Of a stretch of DNA of 48,169 nucleotides, positions 37,898 to 45,880 are shown one piece after another. The stretch covers positions 1 through 48,169 of IMG/VR virus record IMGVR_UViG_3300047167_000024. One strand, given 5' to 3'. Origin of the DNA: a virus. Made by a program: the position numbers and the translations under genes. Numbering within the stretch: position 1 is the stretch's first letter; each line of letters opens with the position of its first letter. The notes under the pieces were generated by a model that worked only from the letters and a program-made list of their open reading frames with translations, did not search any database and was not told where the DNA came from.

Positions 37898-38251
37898 ATG
37901 TGCGTAGAGATATTTAAGCCAGAAAGCAAGCAATCCTATAAACCCGAACTTCCTTTTGAAGAACAATTCGATGGATGTCAAGAAGTGCTTATCGATTGTG
38001 AGCCAAACTGTCCCAAAGTAGCTAAGTTTTTGGATGAAGTCGATAAGATTTGTAAGAACGGCCAATCTCTACCAATAAATATAAAGCTTGCGAATAATAC
38101 CAGTTTTGTATTATTTAAGAAAACTAAACAATTGAGTCACGATCTCCTAATTAATGATATAATTGGACAGATGGCATTAATCCATAAAAATGCAGATACC
38201 AAATTGAGAGAGCTATCAGAAATGTGCTCGAAAGGTAGTTGTGGCAATTAA
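37898..38251 (+). CDS. Hypothetical protein with Cys clusters (117 aa)
   Basis: No family recognised. Cys pattern at both ends (DCEPNCPKVAKF; EMCSKGSCGN). The ATG follows the previous stop by 3 nt, and its end overlaps the next gene (GTG start) by 11 nt. Confidence 0.7.
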   Translation: MCVEIFKPESKQSYKPELPFEEQFDGCQEVLIDCEPNCPKVAKFLDEVDKICKNGQSLPINIKLANNTSFVLFKKTKQLSHDLLINDIIGQMALIHKNADTKLRELSEMCSKGSCGN

Positions 38252-39194
38252 ACCACCAGTAGGCGAACAAATTGAAACTATTCCGTTTTTCGCCCCGTAT
38301 CAACAACAATCGTTTGACTTAAATCGCCTAGATGCTTTTTCCAAAGGGTTAGGAACCACTTGGTACCATTGGAAAAGTACGATTTCTCCTATTGGATTAA
38401 ATTCCAGGGGTGATTACCGCAGAAATGAAACTGATGTAATTACATCCAATGGATACGTATATAATCTGGCTGGTAAATTTACTGCTGTCATGACTGGTAA
38501 CCAAAAGGATCAACGTAGACCCGCAGAAGGTGCCGTTATTGATGCTTCTCAAGGCAATTTGGTTATGCCTAGATTTTATGATCCGTATACTCCTCCCGCT
38601 ATTGGTGACTGTGATTGCGTGGAAACCCCAGAAGGTAAAAGGATTTATTTAGCTGTTGGAGATCGATTATATTGCGATCCTACAGCCAATGACCTTGTGG
38701 TAAACAAGGAAATGCTTCAGTTTTCTTATGATAGTCTTGGAATTCCCATGTTTCCTATTCGGGTAATGGATGGACCGATTATTGATTCGAGGGGTATCCA
38801 GTACAAGCAAGATATAGATTTTACTATAGATAATTTGGGAAATATAGCTTGGGTCCAGGGTGCCGGTAGTCCCGGAATAGATCCCGATACGGGTCAAGGC
38901 AGAACTTACTCCATTCGTTATCTTTATAGAGCTTTTTACTACATAACCAGTTTGATTCGTGAAGTCAGAATTACTAATGTAACCGAAGGTGGTGTTAGAA
39001 GTGCCGAAAGAATGCCTTACTACGTCCAGGTTACCAGGGAATACATTTATCATAACATTAATAATTCAAATCAGCTTAATAAACCTGCAAATCCAGCCGT
39101 AGCCAACAGGCAGGTCGCTCCACCTGTAGATACCATCAATACGCCGGATGGGATTGTAAGGGTGGAAACTTTGGACATAGAATTCAAGACCTAA
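38241..39194 (+). CDS. Virion-type protein (317 aa), GTG start
   Basis: Starts with GTG after an AAAGGT; no closer ATG fits. Beta-rich throughout (FTAVMTGNQKDQRR, RIYLAVGDRLYCDP, YYVQVTREYIYHNI). A large beta-rich protein in this place is a tail, baseplate or neck candidate. No family is recognised. Last gene before an AATCTTTA box. Confidence 0.75.
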   Translation: MAIKPPVGEQIETIPFFAPYQQQSFDLNRLDAFSKGLGTTWYHWKSTISPIGLNSRGDYRRNETDVITSNGYVYNLAGKFTAVMTGNQKDQRRPAEGAVIDASQGNLVMPRFYDPYTPPAIGDCDCVETPEGKRIYLAVGDRLYCDPTANDLVVNKEMLQFSYDSLGIPMFPIRVMDGPIIDSRGIQYKQDIDFTIDNLGNIAWVQGAGSPGIDPDTGQGRTYSIRYLYRAFYYITSLIREVRITNVTEGGVRSAERMPYYVQVTREYIYHNINNSNQLNKPANPAVANRQVAPPVDTINTPDGIVRVETLDIEFKT

Positions 39195-39238
39195 ATCAAT
39201 AAAAACAAGAGGTTGGAGTCACCAAACCTGACAATCTG

Positions 39239-39246
39239 AATCTTTA
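39239..39246 (+). promoter_or_regulatory. Candidate late-promoter box AATCTTTA
   Basis: Box 22 nt before the ATG at 39269, followed by TATAAGGAA, which includes an AAGGA Shine-Dalgarno. Confidence 0.5.
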
Positions 39247-39268
39247 AAAGTATAAGGAAAACAGTAAC

Positions 39269-39754
39269 ATGGCAACAAATATCCAAAAACGAAACCAAGA
39301 TGGAAATCAAACGCAAGATCCAGCGTCCATTGCTAATTTTGAATACAATCAAGCCGCTGGTGCGCAAAAAACCACTGAAGTCGGCAGACATCTTCTTCCT
39401 TTACCGACTCCCGGTGTGGGCGTAGGGTATACGACTGTTGTTAACGGCGCCCCTTATGCACTACCAGGAGCAGGTCGCAACGTGGCCGTTTTTAACAGCA
39501 CCGCAACTACTGGGACCATCACTTTTGGATCTACTAGTGCTGTTACCTCATTGGCAGCTGGTATCGCAGACGCTTCAGGTAATGTGGGGCTTCCTTGTCC
39601 ACAAGGATGGAGCTACTTTGCCTCTGGTTACTCAAATTGGATAATTTCTAGTGCAGCCACTCTCTTCGTATTTTTAATTAACGATAACACGAGCATCCAA
39701 GTTCAAGCCCCTGGAATTCAAAACAACTATGGATTCCCTGGAACGCAACCTTAA
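39269..39754 (+). CDS. Virion-type protein (161 aa)
   Basis: No family recognised. Polar N-terminus (MATNIQKRNQDGNQ), Gly/Ala/Thr-rich beta body (GVGVGYTTVVNGAPYALPG). Likely a decoration or tail protein. AATCTTTA box and Shine-Dalgarno upstream. Separated from the endonuclease gene by 9 nt. Confidence 0.75.
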   Translation: MATNIQKRNQDGNQTQDPASIANFEYNQAAGAQKTTEVGRHLLPLPTPGVGVGYTTVVNGAPYALPGAGRNVAVFNSTATTGTITFGSTSAVTSLAAGIADASGNVGLPCPQGWSYFASGYSNWIISSAATLFVFLINDNTSIQVQAPGIQNNYGFPGTQP

Positions 39755-39763
39755 TTAAAAAAT

Positions 39764-40783
39764 ATGGCTAAAAAGTTAACTATTCAAGAAGTCGTACAAA
39801 GAGTCCGTGAAATACATGGAGATTCTGTTATTCTTGTGGAGTCAACTTACACGAATACATCTACGAACTGTACTTTTATTCACGTTATATATAAAGAATG
39901 GTATCCTACACCAGCTATGGTCCTTCGAGGACAAAGCCATCCTAAGGCTAAACGAAGAAAACCCCGACTTACCCTAAACACCATTAATGAAAGATTACAA
40001 AAGGCACACGGTGGTTTAATTTCTATAGATTATGATACTTTTATTGGCGTGAGCAAAATAGCAACTTTTATAGATAAAGAAATAGGGGAATTTCCTTGTA
40101 GATTAGCTGATGTAATTGGAAAAGGTGTAGGCCATCCTGATAGAACTACTGAAAAACATAAAAATACCTGTATTAAAAACTTTGGAGTAAATAATCCAAG
40201 TAAATCAGAAAAAATCAAAAATAAAAAAAGAAAAACCACTTTTAAAAATTTTGGTGTTGAAAATCCGTCACAAAGTAGCATAGTTAGAGAAAAAGCTAAA
40301 AAAACTAATCTATCTAGGCGTGGGGTAGAATACCCTACCCAATCGACCGAGGTATTGGAAAAAAGAAAACAGAATTCTATAAGTAAGAACGGAATCCCAT
40401 TTCCTGCCCAAATACCGGGGGTAGCCCTTAAACAAGCCAAATCATCTAATATATGCGTTCTTAAAAAACATTGGAAAACTGAGGAAGAATTAGTTTGTCA
40501 GGGTGGGTATGAGTCAAAAACAGTAGACTATCTCAATATTAATAAAATCAACTTCAATTGGCAGCCTGAAACATTTAATATACCCCTAGATGTTATTAAA
40601 ACCAAAAAAGGAAACGAAGTAACTTATCGTCCAGATTTTTATTTGCCCGATCAAGATGTTTGGGTGGAAATTAAGGGCTATATGCGCGGTGACGCTCAGG
40701 TCAAGTGGGATTGGTTTAAATCCGAACATCCCACAGCAGAACTTTGGAATCAAAAGAAGCTTGAAGAAATGGGAATTCTGTGA
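39764..40783 (+). CDS. Free-standing homing endonuclease, PD-(D/E)XK type
   Basis: 339 residues. N-terminal ~120 residues hold HTH-like and beta-rich segments. Residues ~125-215 contain repeats of the K-N-F-G-V-x-N-P-S-x-S type (CIKNFGVNNPSKSEKIK, TFKNFGVENPSQSSIVR, RRGVEYPTQSTEV), a DNA-binding repeat seen in phage homing enzymes. The C-terminus has YRPDFYLPDQDVWVEIKGYM, a PD-(D/E)XK nuclease core. No Shine-Dalgarno. The end overlaps the next gene start by GTGA. Interrupts the virion operon. Confidence 0.85.
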   Translation: MAKKLTIQEVVQRVREIHGDSVILVESTYTNTSTNCTFIHVIYKEWYPTPAMVLRGQSHPKAKRRKPRLTLNTINERLQKAHGGLISIDYDTFIGVSKIATFIDKEIGEFPCRLADVIGKGVGHPDRTTEKHKNTCIKNFGVNNPSKSEKIKNKKRKTTFKNFGVENPSQSSIVREKAKKTNLSRRGVEYPTQSTEVLEKRKQNSISKNGIPFPAQIPGVALKQAKSSNICVLKKHWKTEEELVCQGGYESKTVDYLNINKINFNWQPETFNIPLDVIKTKKGNEVTYRPDFYLPDQDVWVEIKGYMRGDAQVKWDWFKSEHPTAELWNQKKLEEMGIL

Positions 40784-41691
40784 AAAAGAATGCTGAAGTC
40801 TTTTTAATAAAAACTTTAGGCGATAACTTTTTGGAATCGTTAAGTATTTCTTTATCCAAGAGCGAAATTTTTAAGCCTGGAACACGTTCAATTACCGATA
40901 CCAACGACATGTATCAAGGATTACAGATTGTCCCTCGTACGATGTTAAACTTACTTGTCCGAGAACTTTCTCCGATGCAAATTGGCGACACCAAAGAAAT
41001 AAGCATTCCGGGACAAGAAAAAACGATTGTTTCTATTACCAAAAACGAAAGAGATCAATTTTCTGGACAAATATTTCAAAACAATGTTAAGATTAACGAT
41101 TTTATTAATAGGTCTATTCCTGGTCTTGGTCTAGTCTTAATGAGTGTTTTGCAACTCTACTCCATGGACGATTTAGAACAAGACTCTATTCCACAAGACA
41201 AACAATCTGAAATCAATCGCATCATCGACGAACGCCTCAACCTTCATTCCTTGGTCAACAAAGTTGTAGATGGCAGGATCCAGCAAAAAGATGCCATTCA
41301 ACAGTTGTTAATGGCTAGACTCACTGAGGAATTTGCCAAAGAAAAAGCTGCAGCTCAGCCCGTAGAAGCACCTAAGCCTCCGGTGGTGATTATTTTGGAT
41401 CATAAAAAATCTAGACCTCTATCAGAATTCGTCGAAAATAGAAAAAAGAAACTTGGTAAAAAAGAATTCTCCATTGAGATGACTAAAAGTGAAATAGTAG
41501 ATTGTCCAGATTGTGGACAGAACATCTTTAACAAATCTGGGATTTCTGCTTGTCTCTGTTATGGTCAGGATATGGGACGTAAGGTATTTTTGAAGAAAAC
41601 CGAAGATGGAATTAAGGTGAGCTTCCCCAAGTCATGGTCCCCAGAAAATATCGAAATGTTGTTAGAAGTATTGAGGAGAAAAAATGGATAA
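40780..41691 (+). CDS. Hypothetical virion-associated protein (303 aa), GTG start
   Basis: The start GTG overlaps the preceding stop (GTGA). N-terminal LSKSEIF and later MTKSEIVDC are K-S-E sites. The middle is helical; residues ~240-265 have a zinc-ribbon-like CPDCGQNIF ... CLCYGQ. No family is recognised. It overlaps the cyclase-domain gene by 8 nt, so the two are translated together. Confidence 0.75.
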   Translation: MKKNAEVFLIKTLGDNFLESLSISLSKSEIFKPGTRSITDTNDMYQGLQIVPRTMLNLLVRELSPMQIGDTKEISIPGQEKTIVSITKNERDQFSGQIFQNNVKINDFINRSIPGLGLVLMSVLQLYSMDDLEQDSIPQDKQSEINRIIDERLNLHSLVNKVVDGRIQQKDAIQQLLMARLTEEFAKEKAAAQPVEAPKPPVVIILDHKKSRPLSEFVENRKKKLGKKEFSIEMTKSEIVDCPDCGQNIFNKSGISACLCYGQDMGRKVFLKKTEDGIKVSFPKSWSPENIEMLLEVLRRKNG

Positions 41692-43471
41692 CCAAAAACC
41701 TTCTCAACTTTACTTTGCCTTTGACGGAGATTTTATTGGTCGTAGACACGCGGAAGCAATTCTTTCCGACGATGTAGATAGTATTAGTAATGTATCTCAA
41801 GAGATTACCCACGCCAATGAAATGGTTAAAGACTTCGTCGAACAAAACGGCGGACAAATGATTAGTTTTGGCGGAGACGAGGGTGTATTCTCTGCCCCAG
41901 CCGAGATGGTTGAACTTCTTGAACAGCTTCGAAAAGACTACCAATACATGGTAGGCGCTACGCTCTCTATTGGCTATGGATCAAAACCAAGTGAAGCCGC
42001 CAAAGCATTGCTTGCAGCAAAAGAGCGTGGAAAAGATCAAATTGTTCAGTACGATGAATCAGCTGAACAAGACGCACAAAAAACACAAGAACATAGAAAT
42101 TTAGAAAACAACCAAGAAGAAGTGGTTGGCGAAAGCGCTAACAATACGGAGCCACACCAAGAATCTCAGGGCGGCTACGCTAATGAAGTTGCTTCCGATG
42201 GTATCACTAGAGATGATCCTCCTAAGTACGACAACAATCGTGGTTACGATTCGGGCTACAAAAATTCCGACAAAGAAGACCGTGGCGATTCCTATAGAGC
42301 TGATGACTTAACTCCTCCCGTTATTGCCAAACCAAATCTTACACCTAAGAATCCTGTAATGGAAGCTACTTCAGGAGATGTTCCTGAAACAAGCCGTCCA
42401 ATGAACAATGTAGAGCCTAATCCAGGCGAGCAGCCACCGGAAGACAAAAAGCCTGTTTCTAAATATTATGATGGGCAAGCGGAATGGATTAAACCAGACC
42501 AAGATGAAAACGGAGCACCACAAAGTATGGGCGATGCAACGAATCAAAATAGACCAAGTGATTTAAAGTATATGAACCATGGTCAGAAAGAACAGCAGGC
42601 CGATCAACCCGGAGAGGATTCCACCACTGACGTAGCGGAACAAGCTATGTCTGATGAAATGGGGACCGATGGAACTGCCAATCCTACGCCTATAGAAAAT
42701 GATGGTCAGCATTGTCCAGGCTGTCGCTGTGATGAACATTCCCAAGAGAATAAGCCCATGGATCAAGTCTTAGATCAACATATCGATAATGCTTCAGACT
42801 ATACCAACTCTATTGGTGAAGGTGGAGATAGCAGGAACCAAAGCAATGGCGGAGATCAGAGTTCTGATGATGGAGAAAGCATCGAAGATATCCTAGATCA
42901 ACATCTGGATAACGCTGCTGATATGGCACAAAATGGTGATGTTAATTCTGACGGGATGGATCCTAATGGAATCAGCAGACCCGAAGACTATAACGCTAAA
43001 CAAGGCGACATGGGCTTGTCTGAAGAAGACGCACAAAATGAAGATCCTAATTTGGATGAAGTCTTGAGAGATGGTTTGGACAGTCATGCCGATAGCATCC
43101 AAAGGGAAAAAGTTATCGACATGGTGGGCCAAGCATTGGATGCCTTTAAGGGACAGAAGCAGATTTTGGACAAAGCCAAGACAGCTGCACCTGAGTTGCA
43201 CGATGCATGTATAATGCTTTTAAGAAGCCTTATAGAATTGTGCTCATTGGCCGGAATCGACGAAAGTCAAGCAGAACAAGAAGTCAACGAAATCGAAGGT
43301 GGCCAAAATCCAGAAGAAGCACCGGGTTCACAAGAAATGCCACAAAAAAGCACTCCTGAAGAATCTGAAGAAGCTCCTTGTGAGAATTGTGGACATGATA
43401 AGAAAAAGCCTGCGGCTCCTAAGGAGGGGTCGCAGAAACCCCCACAACAGTTCGCCCAAAGCTCAGGCTGA
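41684..43471 (+). CDS. GGDEF/mCpol-like nucleotidyl cyclase domain fused to acidic virion-type tail
   Basis: 595 residues. Residues ~8-123 show, in order, YFAFDGDFIG (metal-binding Asp14/Asp16), ISFGGDEGVF (63-66, GGDE), ATLSIGYGS (94-99) and AAKERGKDQIVQY, the signature run of the GGDEF/Cas10-palm/mCpol superfamily. The short length is like minimal CRISPR polymerases (mCpol). Members make cyclic or linear oligonucleotides from NTPs. The remaining ~470 residues are acidic and disordered, with LDQH(I/L)DNA motifs and a C-terminal CENCGHD. It is in the virion operon; whether it is packaged is unknown. Both metal-binding acidic motifs are present, so activity is plausible. Confidence 0.75.
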   Translation: MDNQKPSQLYFAFDGDFIGRRHAEAILSDDVDSISNVSQEITHANEMVKDFVEQNGGQMISFGGDEGVFSAPAEMVELLEQLRKDYQYMVGATLSIGYGSKPSEAAKALLAAKERGKDQIVQYDESAEQDAQKTQEHRNLENNQEEVVGESANNTEPHQESQGGYANEVASDGITRDDPPKYDNNRGYDSGYKNSDKEDRGDSYRADDLTPPVIAKPNLTPKNPVMEATSGDVPETSRPMNNVEPNPGEQPPEDKKPVSKYYDGQAEWIKPDQDENGAPQSMGDATNQNRPSDLKYMNHGQKEQQADQPGEDSTTDVAEQAMSDEMGTDGTANPTPIENDGQHCPGCRCDEHSQENKPMDQVLDQHIDNASDYTNSIGEGGDSRNQSNGGDQSSDDGESIEDILDQHLDNAADMAQNGDVNSDGMDPNGISRPEDYNAKQGDMGLSEEDAQNEDPNLDEVLRDGLDSHADSIQREKVIDMVGQALDAFKGQKQILDKAKTAAPELHDACIMLLRSLIELCSLAGIDESQAEQEVNEIEGGQNPEEAPGSQEMPQKSTPEESEEAPCENCGHDKKKPAAPKEGSQKPPQQFAQSSG

Positions 43472-43670
43472 GGGCACCCCAGCAATAGGTTCAGTCAAAA
43501 AATTACCAAGTAAAAAACCTACACCGCATATTAAAAAACTGCCTCTGCCAGAGGGAGCCGTAAATTCTAAGGGGCAAAAAAATATCACATTGCCAAACGG
43601 AAAGAAAGCTCTGGTTGATATGAAGGTCGGTAGAGTCAAGGGCCCGCAGGGGACTCCTGTAAAAGGTTAA
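43395..43670 (+). CDS. Reading frame overlapping and extending past the cyclase gene; start or frameshift unclear
   Basis: The +1 frame is open from about 43299 to the TAA at 43668-43670, 2 bases before the next ATG. The part after 43471 has real-gene character (KKLPLPEGAVNSKGQKNI, PNGKKALVDMKVGRV). No start (ATG at 43395, GTG at 43299) has a Shine-Dalgarno. AAGGAGGGG at 43421-43429 and CCCCC at 43439-43443 could support slippage from the cyclase gene instead. The coordinates use the ATG and are uncertain. Confidence 0.4.
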   Translation: MIRKSLRLLRRGRRNPHNSSPKAQAEGTPAIGSVKKLPSKKPTPHIKKLPLPEGAVNSKGQKNITLPNGKKALVDMKVGRVKGPQGTPVKG

Positions 43671-43671
43671 C

Positions 43672-44553
43672 ATGTTAAAAATCAATATCAATTCAAAAGA
43701 CATTCTTGATCTTTGCAAGGATGAAATGGAAAGTGCAAAAAAGGCACTTTACACTGGCGTTGATAGACTTGCCAAGGCCGCTGAATCACATCTAATAGAA
43801 TTAGTCAAAACCGAACTCAATCCGCACCATGCCGACATCTTCATGGGTGGCGGCAATAAAAAAGAAAATATTGAATTAGATTCTCCTAGTCCTGGCGTCC
43901 ACGTTCTTACTATTAAAGATAACGCTGCACTAATAGATTCGGGTGAGAAACTCGATATGAAAAATTCGGACTGGCTTTTTAGTAGCGATAAGACTAGAAT
44001 GGGCAAAAACGGTAGATATTTAGTTATTCCATTTAAGCATGGTGGCAAGGGAAGCTCAAGTGGGAGCGAGACATCTAAATTTAAAGCCCAGCTTACTACC
44101 CGTATTAAAGAAGAAATCGATCTCCAAAATAAAACCAGAAAAGCTGCGGGCCTTAAAAAGATAAGTCTAAGTGGTATTGAAAGAGATTCGCAAGGTCAAA
44201 TCAAAGAGGGTAAGCTTCATACTTTTGATATCTTCGGAAACAGGAAAAATCCCAACTGGTCTGATATGCCATTGACTGGTTTGAATGTTTATCAGAAAAT
44301 CCATAGAGATGAGCACGGAACTCCTATTACTGACAAAAAGGGCAAAGTTAAAGCAACACGCTCGTGGATGACTTTTAGAACTGCCTCTGAAAGTACGGTA
44401 GTTAATCCTGATACTGGAACTACTCCAAAAGATAAGTTTTTTTATCCCGCACCAAAGACAAAAGACTTTTTAGCTAGAACTGGTGAATGGGCTGAACAAG
44501 AGTTTTACGAAAAAATCCTTCCCTCGATTTTTGAGAAATGGGGAGACAAATGA
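43672..44553 (+). CDS. Virion-type protein (293 aa), possible tail-completion
   Basis: No firm family. The N-terminal helices (ILDLCKDEMESAKKALYTG) and the middle (GGKGSSSGSETSKFKAQL) with RTASESTVVNP and FFYPAPKTKDFLARTG suggest similarity to HK97 gp10-like tail-completion proteins ('xRTAS', 'PAPKTKxFL'). Its end overlaps the next gene by ATGA. Order relative to the sheath gene fits a neck/tail-joining role. Confidence 0.65.
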   Translation: MLKININSKDILDLCKDEMESAKKALYTGVDRLAKAAESHLIELVKTELNPHHADIFMGGGNKKENIELDSPSPGVHVLTIKDNAALIDSGEKLDMKNSDWLFSSDKTRMGKNGRYLVIPFKHGGKGSSSGSETSKFKAQLTTRIKEEIDLQNKTRKAAGLKKISLSGIERDSQGQIKEGKLHTFDIFGNRKNPNWSDMPLTGLNVYQKIHRDEHGTPITDKKGKVKATRSWMTFRTASESTVVNPDTGTTPKDKFFYPAPKTKDFLARTGEWAEQEFYEKILPSIFEKWGDK

Positions 44554-45563
44554 TATTTCAAACAGACGCTCTCCTAAAAGTTTTGATCGAAGAGAATTTG
44601 GAACAGATCAAACTCAATCCTTGGCTCATTGAGCAAATTCTATGGGATTTTACACACAGCCAATTTTTGAAAACCAAATATGGCGATAAGCAAATAAAAG
44701 CCTGTCTTGAATGGTATCAAACGAATGGTATCAACGTCTTTCATCAATTCGTTAAAGATAAAATGCGTTTTCCGGCAATTGCCATTACCCTTGGCTCCAG
44801 CACCGAAGTTCAAGAACTCAGAACCATGGGAGATGTGAGTCAGCATACCGTGGGTTTAGCTCCAACAACGGTGGGGCAGAAGATACCTTACGTGGTTGCA
44901 CCGTTCGTCCCTTACGGCTATGATCCAGCCACGGGCGAAGTCGGCGTTCCTCAGGGAATTGATATTGCTCTAGTGTCTGCCGGAATGGTTCTCTTAAATC
45001 CCGTGACAGGAAATGGAACACCAGTTGTAAGCATTGATGGTCAGAATATATTTATTAAACCTGGAGTAGAACTTGACGCGAGTACTCTCGGTGTGGTACC
45101 CCAATACAGATATTTCCAGACCAGAATGGGCCGAAGCTTCTTTCAAGAAACATGGAATATCACCTGCGCCACAAACGATCCACAAACACTTTTATGGTTG
45201 CACTCCATCGTTATTTTTGGCTTGTTGAGATACCGTGAATTCATGGAACATAATGGAGTTCTGGAAATAACTAATTTTAGTAGTACTGACATTTTCAACG
45301 CCGATTTCTCAAATGCTGAAGGTGAAGAAATTTATTGCAGACAAATTACTATTACCAATAAGGTAGAGCAAACTTGGCCAAGAGATCTACATAAGAAAAT
45401 CGAATCAGTCATCTTAAGAGATACTAATCCGGCAGCGGTTACAGTTTCTGATCCACAAGGATTCGTTGGTGGGATTCGTATAGTTAGTAATTTGACAACT
45501 CCAGCTTTGGAACAGAACGATCAAAGCTGGTATACTGTTGATGAAGCTGATGAGAATGAGTAA
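44550..45563 (+). CDS. Virion-type protein (337 aa)
   Basis: Start at the ATGA overlap with the preceding stop; GGGGAG lies 4-5 nt before the ATG. An upstream in-frame ATG lacks a Shine-Dalgarno. Long helical N-terminus (VLIEENLEQIKLNPWLI), then a beta-rich body (YVVAPFVPYGYDPATGEVG) and an acidic end. No family recognised. A neck or tail-terminator role is possible by place. Confidence 0.75.
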   Translation: MIFQTDALLKVLIEENLEQIKLNPWLIEQILWDFTHSQFLKTKYGDKQIKACLEWYQTNGINVFHQFVKDKMRFPAIAITLGSSTEVQELRTMGDVSQHTVGLAPTTVGQKIPYVVAPFVPYGYDPATGEVGVPQGIDIALVSAGMVLLNPVTGNGTPVVSIDGQNIFIKPGVELDASTLGVVPQYRYFQTRMGRSFFQETWNITCATNDPQTLLWLHSIVIFGLLRYREFMEHNGVLEITNFSSTDIFNADFSNAEGEEIYCRQITITNKVEQTWPRDLHKKIESVILRDTNPAAVTVSDPQGFVGGIRIVSNLTTPALEQNDQSWYTVDEADENE

Positions 45564-45569
45564 TCTTTA
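45562..45569 (+). promoter_or_regulatory. Candidate late-promoter box AATCTTTA
   Basis: Box overlaps the upstream stop and lies 6 nt before the ATG at 45576, with no Shine-Dalgarno between (CCCTAT). Confidence 0.5.
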
Positions 45570-45575
45570 CCCTAT

Positions 45576-45842
45576 ATGCCTAATCCAATAAAACCACCCA
45601 AATTAGGAGCAACCCTTGGTTCTACCTTAGGAAAGCCTCCTGGACAGCCTACGGATCTGGGGAAAGTAGGGAAACAGGGAACAGCTGTGAAAACCCCAAA
45701 AATGAAAAAGCCTTCAGACGCATTTGCCCCTCCAAGTGTGTTCTTTGGTAAAAGTGAAGATTTTGAAGGTCCAAAGCATCCAAGTCTACGTAATCTTTGG
45801 AGTTTTATAAATAAAGAGCATAAGTCTAAAACTCACAAATAG
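45576..45842 (+). CDS. Small Pro/Lys-rich protein (88 aa)
   Basis: No family recognised. Pro/Gly/Lys-rich first half (KPPKLGATLGSTLGKPPG), then FGKSEDFEGPKHPSL, a K-S-E site. Probably an unstructured virion or scaffold accessory. Expressed from a late box with no Shine-Dalgarno. Confidence 0.65.
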   Translation: MPNPIKPPKLGATLGSTLGKPPGQPTDLGKVGKQGTAVKTPKMKKPSDAFAPPSVFFGKSEDFEGPKHPSLRNLWSFINKEHKSKTHK

Positions 45843-45853
45843 GCTATAAAATC

Positions 45854-45861
45854 AATCTTTA
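45854..45861 (+). promoter_or_regulatory. Candidate late-promoter box AATCTTTA
   Basis: Box 19 nt before the ATG at 45881; followed by TTATAGAGG, which gives a weak GAGG Shine-Dalgarno. Confidence 0.5.
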
Positions 45862-45880
45862 AAGTTATAGAGGTAGTGTC

